NCBI GenBank assembly: GCA_026120035.1
Contig: JALRME010000006.1
Span: 1 to 64,000 of the forward strand
Direction: 5' to 3'
Source: Coleophoma eucalyptorum
Lineage: Eukaryota; Ascomycota; Leotiomycetes; Helotiales; Dermateaceae
DNA length: 64,000 nt
Positions 10,151 to 21,407 of the stretch are shown here, piece after piece (position 1 is the first letter of the stretch; every line of letters starts with the position of its first letter). The translations under genes and the position numbers were made by a program. The notes beneath the pieces were generated by a model. The model saw only the letters and a program-made list of their open reading frames with translations. It was not told the origin of the DNA and ran no database searches.

Positions 10151-13100
10151 CCGTATGCTGGCCCTACCTTACCAATATCCATGACGGCTGCCGTGGCCAC
10201 CTATAATATCCGATTATGACGAAGATGGACGCAGGTGCCGAAGGAGTAACGCGTAAGAGCTGACCAGCTCCGCCTCCACGGATGCAGCTGTCCCTGGGCT
10301 GGTGCTCGTTGCCAAGCCGAGCTGTAAGCCGGTTGGGAATAGCTTCACCTATCACAAGAGTCGCGAGCAGCAAGTTGGGGGTTCGGATGTAAATCCAGAG
10401 ACGATGAAACACTGAGCCCGATGCACCAGAGGTACAGGATGCACGGGAGGCACATACAGTGTACAGTCCTGGAGTACGTAGGCTTACCCAGAACTGCTGC
10501 CCATCCAAGGACGGAGAGGTTGGAAGTTGGGCGGGACGAAATAAAGTTGCAGCGCACCACCAAACAACAACCACCCCCGCTGAGTAATGGGTGTGGCCTC
10601 GAGGAGCTCGGTAGCGCGGTAGCTCTGGAGCTCTGGCCCATCACCCAATCACAGCCCGGCAAATCCAAGCGCGAGGTGCAAATAAGGCTTGTTTGCTTGG
10701 CTCCCCGCTATTCCCTTTCCGTACTGCCCCAGAGCTTCCGATCCCCAGAGCTATTTCCGCGCCCTCTGATTGGTGCCAGAGCTGCCACCCCGGATCTGCC
10801 CCGATCCGTTCGAGAGGGGGGTTTTGATCGCATACGAGTACAGAGAGGAGTATAAACTTTGCAAAGCCTTAATGGCATCGATGACGCCTGGATTTCCGTC
10901 GGGCTCTGCTTCAGGCCTGTGGTCACTGGTGTTGGACAGGGCAGCAACCGGTTCTGCGCAGGAAAATGCCGAGAGCCTGATTGGGTTGGCCTCAGCTGCA
11001 AGATTAGTATCTGCACGCCCGGAAGTCAGCATTTCCCATTCCAAATCACTCGCAACGCACCACGCTTCCCCAACAAGCCAAGCGAGCCTGTCGCGGGCTG
11101 TGCATGTCTTGGGCTGCAGGAAGGGCTGGCGACCTGGATAGCTGGAGCGTTGGATGACTGGATGGTGGAAGGGCTATCTGAGATCAGATCATATCAGAAA
11201 CTATTACCTGCACCATATCTACCCTTCGGTACCCTCCTTATCTCCAGTATCGCATCCACCGTCAGCAGCATATATAACCACGAATGACGACTCTTTTCGC
11301 ATGGTCTTGGGGAAAATCGGATTGCGTGTCCCTTCTGCGCCTTACAGCACTGCACTCATTCGTCGTTGGCGCATGTGTGTTCGATTTCTATTCACCACCG
11401 CCTTCTTGGCCGCATCCGCCTCAACGTGCGCTCTGTTGTTTCTTCGCTTGGGAGTCATCGATGTCGCAACTGAAGGATTTTCCAGCCTTGGGATTCTGAC
11501 TTGGCTTATATCACTACACATTGCACATCCTCTGTTGATCGTGTTAATTCCAATAAAGCGCATGTGATTGGCCTTTTGTTCTTGATATCCCTCTCCCTCG
11601 ACCGGTTTTTTTTTCCACCTTGCTTTGCCAAGCTTTCTGACAATAACCGCCCGAAACTCAATCCCCAGGCACTGCCACGGAACGGCACCACACTTTGGAC
11701 GATCTGTATGGCTTGTCGCCATGGAAGGCCAAAAGCTTTTTGTGCCTTATCATCCCTCACGACAGTCAACCGATGGTTATCTGCAATCCAAGCATTCGGC
11801 TGTATTGCTATCTGGTCTGAAGTTATTACACCGAGAACTTACTACTGCTCTCTTACGTCCCTTGCTCTCCCTCTCTCGATTCCCAATGCAAGGAAAAGGC
11901 TCTAAGATAGAACCCAAGTTCGCAAAGGATCATACTTCAACTCATGGACATTACCGTGACGAGGCTATAGGCAATGGGTTCCTATCAACAGCAGTGGCTT
12001 GTGAAATCCCTTACGCTGTAAGTCCAACTAATACTTGCAACCACTATGCGGCTAATACTAGATTATGTTTGGGTTATGTTTGGAATATAAGGTAAGAGGA
12101 AAATATCCGCTTACTTGTTGTTCCCCTTTTAGCCCTGCGTCATCCTCACTGCCTCCTCTCTTGGCGTTATCCTCCCATACGTGACCAACTCATAGGCACA
12201 CCTTGCCATTCAATGTTTCCAATGGTTCCACACATCAAGCTTTCTTGAACCTCGAGCGATGAGAGTAACTCGGCCATGAGACAGACCTCAACGTGCAAGC
12301 TGCCTACGATCCTTAGCCATCACTCTCTATTACTATTGAAGTCATGGTAAGATTTACGTCGAGATTCACGTCGAGATTCTTCAACAACTGAATATACGTC
12401 GTGCTATGCACATAATAGGAAACGATGAGGAATAGCCTGAGCAAGTCCGCTCCTGCACGGCAGGTCATATTTCTCTCCTGCAAATACAGCAGTATAAAAT
12501 CTTCTACTTACCAAGTTCCACGGCTTAACCAATACAGCTGAGGATTGCACAACACCATGAAGTACAGCACTGACACCTTAGTCGAGCCCTTCTCGCAAAG
12601 CAAAGCATTGATCTCATTTCCTTCGTCCCAAGGTCCTCCATTTCCGCCTCAAGAGTGGTGTTTTCGTCGAGCCTCTTCGCAGCGAGGGCCTGTGTATTCG
12701 GAATGCAAAATGTATTTCCATCTTGATCCGGTGTTCCCAACTCAAATCTTATCATGGGACGCTAAGACCTACTTCACCATAGACAATGCGGCTTGGGGAT
12801 AGCCTGATGGTATAAAGTTGCCCAGAGCTAAGATCTATCGGCCTTGTGGATCGTATGACTTGTTAAAAGAGTTATGATGTCATACTTTGCCCAGGCATTA
12901 TTTTGTCTCTGCTCCAAGATTGGTAGCTGAGAGTTGCCTCGTAAGCTTCCCTGTTGGAGTAAAGTTATCTGGTATTTCAGAACAAGTTGTTTGGGCGATG
13001 GGTATAGGCGATAAGCAGGAAGAGCCGAGGAGTATAACAATCATATGGAGTATAGAGCTGTCATGATGCTCTATGATACAAAGATTCGGCTCCATTAGGA

Positions 13101-13847
13101 GCTCGGGTAAGTCTATTATGGGCCTGGTTCATCCATCGTCCTTTGAGGGTAGTTCCCTTCCAGGCTTGGAAACAAAGCCATTCACAAGATCTCGCTTGAT
13201 AGAAATGAAAATGGTTTCTTTGCAAATCCACAGGTTGGTGTTTTTCACCACCTTGTAGCCTTCAGCTAAGCCGAGCCAATTCAACTCGGGACATCGCGTT
13301 CTTTTTTTTAATTGAGGATAGCCGTCCACTTTGGAGAATTTACGAGGTCTGAAGATCAAAGTAGTATGGTTTCTACCTGGAAAATGATGCCTCTACCCAC
13401 AAGTAACCCATACTTAGTCCAGAAAATCTGAGGTCTTTAACACGGACTCCAGTGCTTTCTATGAGGAGTCAAGGCCAGGTAGGAAAGCATGATTCTCTCT
13501 AATTCCAAGTCCTCTGGCAAGAAGGGATAAATGAAATCACGTGAGACATTAGTGTGATTAGCTCAGCAATAAACCACGAAGCACTATAGGCGCATCTCCA
13601 GTTAGAGAAGAAAGAGCCTAACTAGACGTTCTTAGATTCATACGAATACCCAAAATGGTGGGTTTTGTTCCGCACACAGCGAATTTGCTTGGAAGAAGAG
13701 TGAGCGGTGCTGACGAGCGAAGCTAAGCAACCAAAACGATACGTTCCGAGGAGACTTTACAAGACTGTGATTGTATCAGTTGATTCGGAAGCTACAGTTG
13801 ATGGCAGAGATAAACCATCATGAACCACGAAAACAAACGCATTGTCC

Positions 13848-13881
13848 ATTTTGTTTGTTTTGTTTTGTTTTATTTTGTTTG
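13848..13881. repeat. TTTTG microsatellite-like tract
   Basis: A T/G tract built of TTTTG units with one TTTTA variant, about 350 bp before the kinase start. Possibly in the kinase promoter; no regulatory role can be read from it. Confidence 0.7.
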
Positions 13882-14144
13882 ATGCAACATGGGGTCGTCG
13901 TGCATGAACGTGTTGAAATTCACCATGCCGAGACGCCCAGACTTGAGTTCTGTGCTTTCCCTAATTCGGATGAGCCTGCCCAAACGACGCTAAAAATTCA
14001 AGGCCCGGGTTTGAGACCTTTGAACATGGGATTTCAGCTTCCTTCTCCTCTTTCTTACAACATCACATCTTGATACGATTCGGCCAGCAAATGCATATAG
14101 AAACCAACAACACCAATATTCCTCTTTCTTCTTCTCGCACCCAG

Positions 14145-14231
14145 ATGCGCACATCGGCTCTCCGGAAGCTCCACCGAAATTACCGATCGCAGATTCGAGC
14201 GGATGCTGAGCGACGACGTGGTGCGCCATGA
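14145..14231 (+). promoter_or_regulatory. uORF overlapping the kinase start codon (ATGA)
   Basis: A 28-codon frame starts at the ATG at 14145 (MRTSALRKLH...). Its TGA stop at 14229-14231 overlaps the kinase ATG at 14228-14230 in the form ATGA. No other frame runs through this segment, and the main frame is +2 relative to the uORF. This arrangement permits termination-reinitiation control of the kinase. An alternative is a transcription start downstream of 14145. Confidence 0.6.
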
Positions 14232-15739
14232 ATAAAGTAGTTGCCGCGCCTGCCTTGACCACTGTCCGGGGCTTTCAGACTCCAGCAGCTTCTGGGGACG
14301 AAGACTCGGACTATGGCTCATCTACCCCTCATCGACAGAATCGTAAGATCATCAACGATGTCGTAAGCGCGAACAGCAGCCCCATGCTCCGATCCGTCTC
14401 TTCTCCGGGCATTAGCGGAATCTCGAAGCTCAAGCTCCAGCTTGATACTCTGAGTCTCGAAAACGGCGATTCATTTTCTAAAAATTCATTCCGGCGCGGC
14501 AAGAGCCAACTTGGAAGTCGACCTCAAAGCAGCACGGGCACCGATAGTTTCAGCGACGACGAAACGTCTGAGTGCACCTCCTACGAAGTACCTCTTGAAC
14601 ATGATTTTGTTAGCGAGGATGTGCGCGACAAGCCACTTCTTGGTGCCGTGGAGGGTGGCCTGATACAGGATACCGTTGCCAGGAAAATGACAGCGGAGGA
14701 CTTCGAGCCACTGCGATGCCTTGGTAAGGGCACTTTCGGTACAGTTCTGCTGGTGAAGCAGCAAGCCACTGGAAGACTTTACGCGCAGAAGCAATTCAAA
14801 AAGGCTAGCCTGGTTGTCCACAAGAGACTGGTGGAGCAGACCAAGACAGAAAGGTCAATTCTTGAGAGTGTTAACCGCCACCCTTTCGTTGTGAAGCTAT
14901 TCTACGCATTCCAAGACCATGAGAAGCTTTACCTCATTCTCGAGTATGCGCAAGGTGGTGAATTATTTACTCACCTGAAGCAAGAGCGCATGTTCCCCGA
15001 AGACGTTGCATCGTTCTACATGGCAGAAATGGTCCTAGCTTTGGAACATCTTCATCGTAATCTCGGAGTCGTGTATCGTGATCTGAAGCCTGAAAACTGT
15101 CTTCTTGATGCCGAGGGACATCTTCTTCTAACAGACTTTGGCCTCAGTAAGGTTGCAGTCGATGAGGACGATAAGTGCAACTCTATGCTAGGCACGATTG
15201 AATACATGGCCCCGGAAGTCATCTTGGGACAGAAGTATAGCTTTGCGGTTGACTGGTGGTCCTTTGGAGCTTTGGGTTTTGATCTTCTTACAAGCGCACC
15301 ACCATTCCCCGGTGGGAATCATGCTAAGATCCAAGAGAACATCGTCAAGAAGAAATTGACCATGCCGTACTATCTGTCAGCTGATGCTAAGGACCTTCTT
15401 ACTCGTCTGCTTCGCAAGGATCCTAGCAAGCGTCTTGGCTCCAATATGCCAAAGGATCTCCTTTTGATTAAGAAGCACAGGTTCTTCCGCAAGATTGACT
15501 GGAAGCTCTTGGCTAAGAGAGAGGTAGAGCCGCCGATCACGCCTCTCATTACGGATCCCGAATTGGCAGAGAACTTTTCCGAGGACTTCACAACCCTATC
15601 GCTCAGTCCCATCATGACTAGCCATCCTGATAGATCCTGGAGCATGAGTGGCAACGAGAATAATCCCTTTGGTGGTTTCAGCTACGTTGCGAGCTCGAGT
15701 TTGCTGGAGTCGAATGGATTCATGGCTATGGCAGAATGA
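14228..15739 (+). CDS. AGC serine/threonine kinase, Psk1/S6-kinase-like
   Basis: Single exon, 503 residues. The kinase domain covers about 160-422: Gly loop GKGTFG (166-171), ATP lysine in AQK (Lys188), catalytic loop YRDLKPEN (Asp285, with Tyr in place of His as in many AGC kinases), DFG (303-305), and MAPE at 327-330. The activation-loop site is Ser319 in NSMLGTIEYMAPE, where mammalian S6K has Thr. A C-terminal extension ends with a hydrophobic motif FGGFSY (Ser485), as in TORC-regulated S6K/Psk1. The N-terminal 155 residues are Ser-rich and probably disordered. This combination points to the Psk1/S6K branch, which acts downstream of TOR and PDK1 in fission yeast. YPK, SCH9 and PKA are less likely: no C2 domain, and the tail differs. 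Confidence 0.92.
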   Translation: MNKVVAAPALTTVRGFQTPAASGDEDSDYGSSTPHRQNRKIINDVVSANSSPMLRSVSSPGISGISKLKLQLDTLSLENGDSFSKNSFRRGKSQLGSRPQSSTGTDSFSDDETSECTSYEVPLEHDFVSEDVRDKPLLGAVEGGLIQDTVARKMTAEDFEPLRCLGKGTFGTVLLVKQQATGRLYAQKQFKKASLVVHKRLVEQTKTERSILESVNRHPFVVKLFYAFQDHEKLYLILEYAQGGELFTHLKQERMFPEDVASFYMAEMVLALEHLHRNLGVVYRDLKPENCLLDAEGHLLLTDFGLSKVAVDEDDKCNSMLGTIEYMAPEVILGQKYSFAVDWWSFGALGFDLLTSAPPFPGGNHAKIQENIVKKKLTMPYYLSADAKDLLTRLLRKDPSKRLGSNMPKDLLLIKKHRFFRKIDWKLLAKREVEPPITPLITDPELAENFSEDFTTLSLSPIMTSHPDRSWSMSGNENNPFGGFSYVASSSLLESNGFMAMAE

Positions 15740-16940
15740 TATAAAGTTGGATAAACAGAACAACAGAAGTATAGACTTCATGAAGAACGCTTTGATGTAA
15801 TGAATTGGAATTGGGAATGATTATTAATAGAGTGCATTTGGGATTGGTCTTTCTTGCTTGTACTTCCGAACATCCACGTCGTATCATGGACGCGGTAGAT
15901 TGCATACTATGGAATAAAATGGGCTTCATCTTTACAAAACCCTTGGGTGTTGTCGCTAAGTATCGCCAAAATCTTTGGATTGATCGGATAGGTACTCCTG
16001 AAAAAGATGGCTTAGTGAGAAAGCGTTTGCACATTCGTTGGTACTTCTTCTGTACTTCTCAGCGGTACTGACGTCACCTATTTCTTCTTTTTCCACACGA
16101 AAGGCGAGAAGAGCGTACATGCTTCGCTTTGACGACTCGTTGCATCATGAATATCCTCTTTGCACACCTATCTCATGATTTCTATCATCTATATGCCGTC
16201 TCCCGGTCTCTTTCCAGACTGTTTTCACATCTACTACGGCTAACCTTTTTCTCTTACTATTCTCCTCATTAGCGACTGCCGAAGCAAGTGATGACTAAGC
16301 AAGGTAACGTCTGCAATTTCCATAGCATCACTTCTCCAATCTGCTTGCAGTTCAACACAGAAGGCATTTCAACATACCTTGCCAAATGTTTCTCCCTTGT
16401 GTCGTGAAGATGATGTAGCGAAGAGGGAGGAAAAAGCCATGGGACTTGAGAGCACTAGATCGGGACAAGGTGAAGATTTAATAAGACCTCCAGGCGAATA
16501 TTCTCCGACAGACATGGGGACGAGCATCTGTGACGAATTTGATGGCTGACGTTTATACTAGAAATGGGCTATTTATCCTATGAACTTGGCCCGTGGCCTT
16601 CGTATCAAATCATCCGGTACATTGGTGCGGATCGTTGAAGCAAGGAGTCATTTTTAGTAGGCTATCTTCTGCAAGTTTAATTCTTGGGGATACGAGACCG
16701 GCACGAGTGGCTCAATCCCCAAACTTTGCCTTTGATCTAGGAAATATACTAAGCACGAAGAATGCATAATCTCCAATTTTTGAGAAGTTGAGAAGGCTTA
16801 TTGTCAGGACGCGAGAACTGATATCATTGCGAGCGCGTCTCGTCCTCTTGGATGCCCCGTATCTTTGACTTGCGCGTCGGAATCTGAACTACTTGACAGC
16901 CATTACTACTGCCGAGGATAGAGGGTGGCGTTTGCGTGAG
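15740..16940. other. Intergenic region between kinase and cysteine-rich gene
   Basis: Kinase 3' UTR and the promoter of the next gene. The longest frame (15805-16071) has no recognisable product. No RNA gene seen. Confidence 0.5.
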
Positions 16941-16948
16941 TATTTAAG
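16941..16948 (+). promoter_or_regulatory. TATA-like box of the cysteine-rich protein gene
   Basis: TATTTAAG, 75 bp before the ATG at 17023 and followed by a pyrimidine-containing stretch. Spacing suits a fungal core promoter with a short leader. Confidence 0.4.
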
Positions 16949-17022
16949 TCCTTCCTTGCCCAACTGGCATTTTTTTGCAATACCACCACCACTGTAGGAG
17001 CTTTTCTCCACTGCCGCTCATT

Positions 17023-19551
17023 ATGTTCTCCCACTCCTTGATTACAAACTTTCTTTTCTTTGTTGCCATTCCTGCTATACGTGCATCTGACATCGCCAAA
17101 CGAGATTATTATTGTGACAATGGCTCTGGCATTGTTGAGATCGAAACCCCGCTCTTAAGCTATAAGCCTGTGTTTATCAACTCGTACATTGAGGCAAATA
17201 CTATCATCAACATAAATGGAGGCGTTACCATCAATATCAATAATGCCCCTACTTTCTTGAGTACCGTAGTCACTGCTACCGATATTGCAACGACCACAGA
17301 GACCTTGACATCAACAGTGACGGCAACAGAGACGACCACAGCAGCCACATCCGCGTCAAGGTGAGTCTGGCAGAATCCCTCGATTTACTTTCTAACCAAT
17401 AGCAGTGGACCCGTTCCATTCGTCATCCAGGTTGTACCCAATGCAGTAACCAAGCGCCAGCAAGGCAACATCACCCTCTACCTCACTGCATCTGGCGGGT
17501 TGGTCCAAGACAGTGCTCTGGCATCCCTCTTCATTATCATCAACGAAGAGCTCTTCTCTGGTGGTCTGAAGATTTCCGCAAACTTCCCTGGAAATTCATC
17601 CGCTCTCTTTCAGGTGGGAGGCTCTGGAAACATCACCAAGTCGTTTAGCAATGTGGACAACGTCTTCAAGTGGACCAACCCGGCCTTTCCAAGTGCCGCA
17701 CAAGCTGCATTTTGTCTCCTGGGCAATATTGTTCATGTGATCTTTGATGGGAGCTCAGTCGACAATTGTGTTCCAGCTGGCTTATTCTCTTTGCCATGTA
17801 TGATCCATGCTCGGAGTATTGTCTTTAGTTTGCTGATCTTGTCTAGCAACTTCGGGATCGGCCAATGCTTCCTCCATTGCGACTACATCTACTCCCGAGG
17901 CGTCCACTTCTTCCACGCCTTCAGACACTTCTTTGCCGGATACTCAATCCTCGGAAACTCCTAGCACTAATACTACTTCCTCGGGCTCTGAATCCTCATC
18001 AGCCGCACCTACAGGCACGCAAGTCATAACTTCGCCAATACCTGTTGAGACGACACCGTCAGACAGTTCTGGGACTTCTAGTTCAACCACCACAGAGGGC
18101 GTTCCTGAGAGCTCATCGACAGTCCTTTCCGCTAGTAGTACTGATACTGCAGCTTCCACCAGTTCTACTAGCAGTGAAAGCTCACAACCCACAAAGAGCT
18201 CTAGCCCCAGCACGAGTCTTAACGCTACTGGTACCGAGACGGTTTCTTCTAGCATATCCATTGACAACCCCAACGCAAGTCCTTCGCCTACTGCAACAGG
18301 TTCGCTTCTTTGCTACTAAGTGTATTTCTATGGACTGACTTTTAGTAGGTTGTGGCGCTACTCAGCTACTATGTGACGGAGTATGTGTAGATCAATCCCA
18401 GTCTCGCTGTGGCTCTTGCAACAACAGCGTAAGTCTGCCCGAACTTTCTGGATATGAGCAATTCTAATAAGATTCTAGTGCGCCGATCGTTCAAACTTTT
18501 ACGGGTTCGCTTATCTCTGTGATACCAGTGTGATTAACGGAGTGACGGGTAATCCTGGAGCTTGTGCATCTGTCTCGCCAGTGGCTGCTAACTGCTCCGA
18601 AATTAATGGCTTCGTAAGTTTCACCGTATAAATATGGACTTTAATATTGGCTAACATAGTATATGCGAAGTGTGGTTCCGAAGGAGGCTTATGCACTCCT
18701 GCCGGTTACTGTATTTATGAAGGAGTTGATCCCATAAACTGCGGCGCCATTGGAGTCGTATGTGAAGAGCCATACGGTACCTGTAACGGAGGGTGCGTCA
18801 ACTTGCAAACCGACCCAAACAATTGTGGACAGGCTGCATTATCGGTGAGTACAACTGTATGCCTCTCATATAACCTATCCACTGATATGATATGCAGTGT
18901 GCCGAAGAGTTCGGTGTGCAAGACTCGTGTGCTGCGGGACTTTGTGTATCTCTTGTCAACAATGTCAACAATTGTGGTGCGATTGGTAACAATTGTACTG
19001 GTGTGAGTCCAGCTTGTTCGAATAGTCAGTGTATCGACCTATCCAACGATACTTCGAACTGTGGTTTCATCGGATATACTGTAAGTCTCGTTAGCTTCGT
19101 ACCCTTAGCGGTGGGTATTCTAACGAAGAGTATAGTGTGCTGCTGGAGCAACATGCACATCTGGAGCCTGTATCGATTTTACTACAGATGGCAATAACTG
19201 TGGATCCTTGGGTACTGTCTGTACCGGAGAGATACCGTACTGTGTAAACAGCGCGTGTGTCGATCTGTCTGTCAGTACATCAAACTGTGGATATATCGGA
19301 TATCTGGTCAGCCTTTCATCTTCGTCTGGTCGTCATCCTATCATACTGATGTTGATAATAGTGCAATCCCAATGAAACCTGTCAATCTGGCCTTTGTTAT
19401 TGCGGAACCAGCACTGGCGTAAGTTTTCCTTGCCATTCCTATCTTCAAGAGAGTCCAAGTCTAGGGGCTTTTGCTAATAAAAATTATTTAGTGCGGCGGT
19501 GGAGGAACGTGTCTTGATACGAGCACTCCCTTTTCTTGTCAAACAGCATGA
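17023..19551 (+). CDS. Secreted cysteine-rich repeat protein with Ser/Thr stalk
   Basis: Ten exons: 17023-17360, 17403-17797, 17847-18299, 18349-18428, 18479-18613, 18671-18844, 18898-19080, 19136-19306, 19362-19418 and 19492-19551; 681 residues. A signal peptide (about 1-20) is followed by a Thr-rich stretch and a region (about 112-245) that resembles the DUF7908 domain of fungal secreted proteins; that name is from memory. A Ser/Thr-rich, probably O-glycosylated stalk covers about 246-395. The rest is cysteine-rich, with recurring NCGxxG motifs that usually end in Cys three residues later and C-x-DLS elements, reminiscent of Stig1-like NCG repeats. Exons 6-8 (58, 61 and 57 residues) each carry a two-motif unit and begin with a Cys codon. 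No GPI signal is visible. The role is unknown; an extracellular adhesive or wall-associated protein is an inference. Confidence 0.85.
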
Positions 19552-20336
19552 TGAATTGATTTCGGGATACTTTCTTTGAAGGAGGTGTATTTCTCTCATA
19601 TTGTAATTATTTGGTGATAACGTTTTACGGGCACGACAATACATATCAAAACCTCATAAATCATCCAGGAGAGCATCCTGCAGTTTGACGTTGCCTTTCT
19701 GATATCCCCATCATCGGCCTCGCTACCAGCTGCTCTCTTTTGCAGTTCTTATGCTTTAAAAATTTGCTATGATACCCGACACATTATGGCTTGGAACTTG
19801 CCCGCGCTGCCTTTGCTTAACCTAAGCGACAGGGTTCGATCACAACTGTCACACAGGCTGAATTGTCCGTGCCGTGCTCAGCAATTACAGTATTTCTTGA
19901 CCTGCAACACAATGTTGAGATTCGCAAAACCCATGACCCTTGGTCAATTATTGAATGTGCTCAAATGAATGATCTTTGGCCTATCACCAGACTTTCTTGT
20001 TTTGGTTGATGGAATGGTTTCCACTGAAGCGAACTATCGGGCCGTGCCTGGTTGGGAGGCAGGCACTACCTGGCGCCTGGTTGCGTCGGACTTGCTGCCT
20101 GAGGAGTTCCAGCCCACTTTGACGACCAGGCACCGGCACCACCACTCTCTATGTCCCCTCTCTATTTATTTACTTCTTTCACACGCTCGCCACGCACGCG
20201 CAGCACCGAATTCCAAACTTGCTTTACTGCTCGAACAATTCTGAGGTTGACTGGAATCGCGTCTTTATTAAGCTTCACGGATACTCACTGTTTACCTAGA
20301 GCCAATCCATTGTCGACCAACGCCATAAACATCACG
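19552..20336. other. Intergenic region
   Basis: 3' UTR of the cysteine-rich gene, then the promoter of the 2EXR gene. No open frame of interest and no RNA gene seen. Confidence 0.5.
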
Positions 20337-21067
20337 ATGGAGGACGTTGGCCCCGAGAAGCAGCCCCAAAGCTTATCGCCAAGTTTCGGGAAATTCCCCG
20401 AGCTACCAAAGGAGCTGTACGGTCTTTATTCATCTTCGAGGGACAGAAAGGCATGGACTGATCTTATCGTATCGGCAGTCAATTGAAGATCTGGAACTTT
20501 GCCTGTTACTTTCCTCGAATCGTGGACATCGCTTTCGACCACCGTCCACACAAGTACAAGTTCCACCGCCGCAGCAAAGAAGCGACTGTCCTGAGCATAT
20601 GTAAAGACTCTCGTGAGGAGGCACTGAAGATCTACACCTGTCCCTTCGAGTCAGGAACCGAGATCCCTCCGGGCCGTCCAATCCGCATCAATTTCGCCAT
20701 CGACACCCTCATCATAAACCTAGACTCTTACCGGGCCTTCCGGTCCCAAGACTTCATCTTCAGTCGGATTGGCAAAATCCTGAGCGGTCAGACGACAAAA
20801 TCTTCTTCGTCACGGTGGAGCAATCTCTCGGCATCGTTCGGCTCTTCCAAATTCCGACGGAAACTAGAGAAGAATTACATTATTATAATCAAAGTCATTC
20901 AGGAGGGGGATCCTTTCGAGGTCGCCTCTTGCATGACACAGCTTGGATATACGCAGCAGGACCCCGGACTTGACATTTACTTCCCAGACCCGCTTGAATT
21001 TCAGACCGTACATGAGATGCAGCCTATGCGGGCTTGGACGGAAGCTTGGACCCAGACCAATTTATAA
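20337..21067 (+). CDS. 2EXR-domain protein
   Basis: Two exons, 20337-20416 and 20479-21067; 222 residues. Splicing restores the 2EXR signature across the junction, FPELPKEL-QLKIWNFA then PRIVDIAF. This is the pattern in a large family of Pezizomycotina proteins of unknown function that often reach high copy number in Leotiomycetes. Further family traits are EATVLSICKDSREEALK (about 60-76) and INFAIDTLIIN (about 95-105). Unspliced, the first exon would run into a stop at 20484, so the 62 bp intron is needed. Biochemical role unknown. Confidence 0.85.
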
Positions 21068-21407
21068 AATACTCATCAGTGTCAATTTTTATCATGATCA
21101 CAAATAGGAAGGACAGAGGATAAGATTGCAACCTTCAGATCATCGACGGTAAGATTCTGGTGATCACGAGAGTTAGTAGCTACTTAACCACGAACCCATT
21201 AGTTGAGGTCAGGGAACTGGACAAAAGATTACTTCTTTGGCCAGGGATTAATTGTGAATGTATCATTTCCAGTATGGGCCATGCTGCTTTAAGCCTTCCT
21301 CGAGAACGATACTTCTCATCAACGAGATCGGAAAAAGAATGGAAGCAAGAAACTTTCATTCTGCCTTGCTCTATAGAATTGAAGCTAGTCTGACATTCTC
21401 TATGTGA
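21068..21407. other. Short convergent intergenic region
   Basis: Lies between the 3' ends of the 2EXR and GST genes and probably holds both 3' UTRs. Nothing else seen. Confidence 0.5.

Larger units (their letters stand above)
9849..14144. other. 4.3 kb without a recognised gene
   Basis: Upstream sequence of two divergent genes, the DOMON-b561 gene (minus) and the kinase (plus). The part from 10.2 to 11.2 kb is GC-richer and has overlapping frames of up to 144 codons in several phases with no recognisable protein. The part from 12.1 to 13.8 kb is AT-richer with only short frames. It contains an 8-bp tandem repeat near 10122 and a TTTTG repeat near 13850. No tRNA or rRNA recognised. Length and composition would allow an unannotated noncoding transcript. 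Confidence 0.45.

Noticed and set aside
10421..11905. Chain of 120-150 codon frames
   Set aside because: Several phases and both strands are open at once, a sign of GC-biased noncoding DNA. No recognisable protein.
16975..17022. Upstream extension of the cysteine-rich protein
   Set aside because: It begins with TTG, not ATG. The ATG at 17023 opens a clean signal peptide.
17160..18273. Antisense frames over the Ser/Thr stalk and Thr-rich region
   Set aside because: Low-complexity Val/Glu-rich shadows of the sense repeat.
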